Source: 66-474 sp035281745
GTDB lineage: Bacteria; Pseudomonadota; Gammaproteobacteria; Xanthomonadales; Rhodanobacteraceae
Assembly: GCA_035281745.1 (NCBI GenBank)
Contig: DATEDI010000026.1
Coordinates: 248,001 to 312,000 of the forward strand
Length of the DNA stretch: 64,000 nt
Reading direction: 5' to 3'
Shown: one piece after another, positions 62,836-64,000 of the stretch
Layout: each line of letters opens with the position of its first letter
Numbering within the stretch: the first letter of the stretch is position 1
The notes under the pieces: generated by a model
The model's input: the letters and a program-made list of their open reading frames with translations, nothing else
Database searches by the model: none
What the model was told of the DNA's origin: nothing
Program-made: the position numbers and the translations under genes

Positions 62836-63312
62836 ATGATTTCCTCACTGACCATTGCCCTGATCCTGATGCTGATAGCCGCCATGGCCATATCCAGCAT
62901 CAAGCGCATTCCGGAAGGTCAGGTCTACACGCTGCGGCGGCTCGGCAAGCCCGCCGGAATCCTCACCGCAGGCACCCATGTGGTGGTGCCGCTGGTCGAA
63001 CGCATCGCCCACAAGATCAGCATCACCGGTTATACCCTTGCGGTGGACGAACGGATGGAGCCCGCCCACGCCGCCGCGCCGACACTGCGCGGGCGGATCT
63101 GGTGGCAGGTGCTGGACCCCGAGCGTGCCGACACCGTGATCGATCGCGCCGACGATTTGATCCGGTTGCGCCTGCGCGACGCAGTGCAGGGCGCCGACGC
63201 GAGCGATCCGGATTTGCGTTCGCGCAACCTTCGCATCAAACAGACATTGAATGGCAGCCTCCGCGAACGCGGGGTGCTGGTGACGCGGGTCGAACTCGAC
63301 CTCGCCGCCTGA
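62836..63312 (+). CDS. Truncated SPFH/band-7-like membrane protein
   Basis: 158 residues: an N-terminal transmembrane helix (MISSLTIALILMLIAAMAIS), then SIKRIPEGQVYTLRRLGKPAGILTAGTHVVVPLVERIAHKISITGYTLAVDE, which is the beginning of a band-7 domain, followed by a short helical part (ERADTVIDRADDLIRLRLRDAVQG). The normal SPFH domain and coiled-coil oligomerisation tail are missing or greatly shortened. It resembles slipin/stomatin starts that scaffold membrane proteases. Function unknown. It ends 24 bases before a terminator. Confidence 0.75.
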   Translation: MISSLTIALILMLIAAMAISSIKRIPEGQVYTLRRLGKPAGILTAGTHVVVPLVERIAHKISITGYTLAVDERMEPAHAAAPTLRGRIWWQVLDPERADTVIDRADDLIRLRLRDAVQGADASDPDLRSRNLRIKQTLNGSLRERGVLVTRVELDLAA

Positions 63313-63336
63313 GCCGATCAGCCAGGGAGAAACGGT

Positions 63337-63368
63337 GAGCCCGCCTCCGCGCGGGCTCCTGTTTTTTT
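63337..63368 (+). terminator. Intrinsic terminator before rsmG
   Basis: Stem GAGCCCGC / GCGGGCTC (63337-63344 and 63351-63358), 6-base loop CTCCGC, followed by CTG and T7 (63362-63368). It ends the mini-SPFH unit. The rsmG ribosome-binding site follows immediately (GGAG at 63375-63378). Confidence 0.85.
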
Positions 63369-63384
63369 GAGGATGGAGCGCACC

Positions 63385-64000
63385 ATGGAGCATTCTGCCT
63401 CGCTCGCGGAAAAACTCGCCGATGGCCTTGCCGGCCTGCAACTCCAGCTGCCGCTTGACGCGCACGAAAAACTGCTGGCGTACCTCGACCTGCTCGCCCA
63501 CTGGAATCGCGCCTACAACTTGACCGCGGTGCGCGATCGCGGGGAAATGATTCCGCGGCACGTGCTGGACTCGCTGGCCGTGCTGCCGTTCGTGCAGGGC
63601 GAATCGCTGGCCGACATCGGCAGTGGCGCGGGCCTGCCCGGCATTCCGCTGGCGATTGCGCGGCCCGGACTTGCGGTGACCCTGATCGAAAGCAACGGCA
63701 AGAAGACGCGGTTCCTGCGCGAAGTCGTGCGCGTGCTGCCGCTTCCGAACGTGAAGGTCGAACAGGCACGGGTGCAGGACGCCAGCGGCAGTTTCGACAC
63801 CGTCACCGCGCGAGCCTTTTCCAGCCTTGCCGACATGCTCGCCTGGGGCGCACACCTGCTGGCCGACGGAGGGCGCTGGCTGGCGCTGAAAGGACGGGTC
63901 GACCAGGATGAAATCGCGGGCATCCCCGATGGTTTCCGGGCAATCGCCGTGCGCCCGGTTCGGGTTCCGGGCACCGAAGCCGAACGCTGCGTGATCGAAC
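63385..64000 (+). CDS. rsmG: 16S rRNA m7G527 methyltransferase, 3' end missing
   Basis: First about 205 residues of RsmG (GidB), a SAM-dependent enzyme that methylates G527 of 16S rRNA. ATG at 63385 with GGAG 6 bases upstream. Motifs: LLAHWNRAYNLTAVRD, HVLDSLAVLPFV, SAM-binding DIGSGAGLPGIPLAI, LIESNGKKTRFLREVV and VTARAFSSLADML. The window ends just before the last few residues. In many bacteria rsmG precedes parA/parB near the origin; that part is outside the window. Confidence 0.96.
   Translation, partial: MEHSASLAEKLADGLAGLQLQLPLDAHEKLLAYLDLLAHWNRAYNLTAVRDRGEMIPRHVLDSLAVLPFVQGESLADIGSGAGLPGIPLAIARPGLAVTLIESNGKKTRFLREVVRVLPLPNVKVEQARVQDASGSFDTVTARAFSSLADMLAWGAHLLADGGRWLALKGRVDQDEIAGIPDGFRAIAVRPVRVPGTEAERCVIE

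Overview
The window is about 64 kb of dense, GC-rich chromosome from a gammaproteobacterium, most likely order Xanthomonadales (Lysobacterales) and probably family Rhodanobacteraceae. The reasons are the gshB - tonB-like - yqgE - ruvX - pyrB block followed by pilU/pilT, a xanthomonadin/aryl-polyene-type pigment cluster, intergenic palindromes of the kind common in this order, and several start codons lying only 6-8 bases after a -10 box. The placement is inferred from gene content and is not a search result. I see no insertion sequence, prophage, integrase or CRISPR array.

Layout. 1-5.7 kb: glutathione synthase (5' end cut off), a TonB-like protein, YqgE, RuvX, PyrB and a large lipoprotein, all on +. 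5.8-10.2 kb: the twitching ATPases PilU and PilT and a ColR/ColS-like two-component pair, all on -. 10.3-13.7 kb: a BlaI/M56-type repressor-protease pair whose protease carries a TonB C-terminal domain, then two paralogous small lipoproteins. 13.8-19.6 kb: RimK, tRNA-Gly(CCC), a FecR-domain secreted protein with a Gln-rich tail, and thiS-thiG-trmB. 19.7-27.5 kb: an SLC13 transporter, a compact cbb3-type oxidase operon behind a textbook class II FNR/Anr promoter, a frameshifted ccoS-like gene, a 4-TM protein and a diguanylate cyclase. 27.6-39.1 kb: maeB and aceE overlapping, then secreted enzymes (GH43, double aspartyl protease with PDZ, M28 peptidase) and a VOC protein. 39.5-42.4 kb: RhlE, HemF (with a palindromic repeat inserted in frame) and a small exported protein.

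42.5-56.6 kb is the main accessory locus, an aryl-polyene/xanthomonadin-like pigment cluster in three transcription units. One (+) holds ketosynthase, ketosynthase-like partner, glycosyltransferase and halogenase-like flavoprotein. One (-) holds COG4648-type membrane protein, dehydratase, lipid-A-type acyltransferase, LolA-like carrier, MMPL exporter, second dehydratase and FabG. One (+) holds a second halogenase-like flavoprotein and an alpha/beta hydrolase. A CsgG/SH3 protein with a perfect CRP/Clp-type site upstream lies between the first two. No acyl carrier protein, acyl-ACP ligase or methyltransferase is present, so the cluster depends on genes elsewhere.

56.6-64 kb: an unusual cis-prenyltransferase, MtfA, a two-part cyclase divergent from a LysR regulator, a secreted esterase-like hydrolase, HemB, a mini-SPFH protein and the start of rsmG (cut by the window end).

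Functional threads are tetrapyrrole supply (hemF, hemB) together with a low-oxygen oxidase, envelope functions and secreted hydrolysis, and a membrane pigment pathway. All family assignments come from reading motifs; none was checked by database search.
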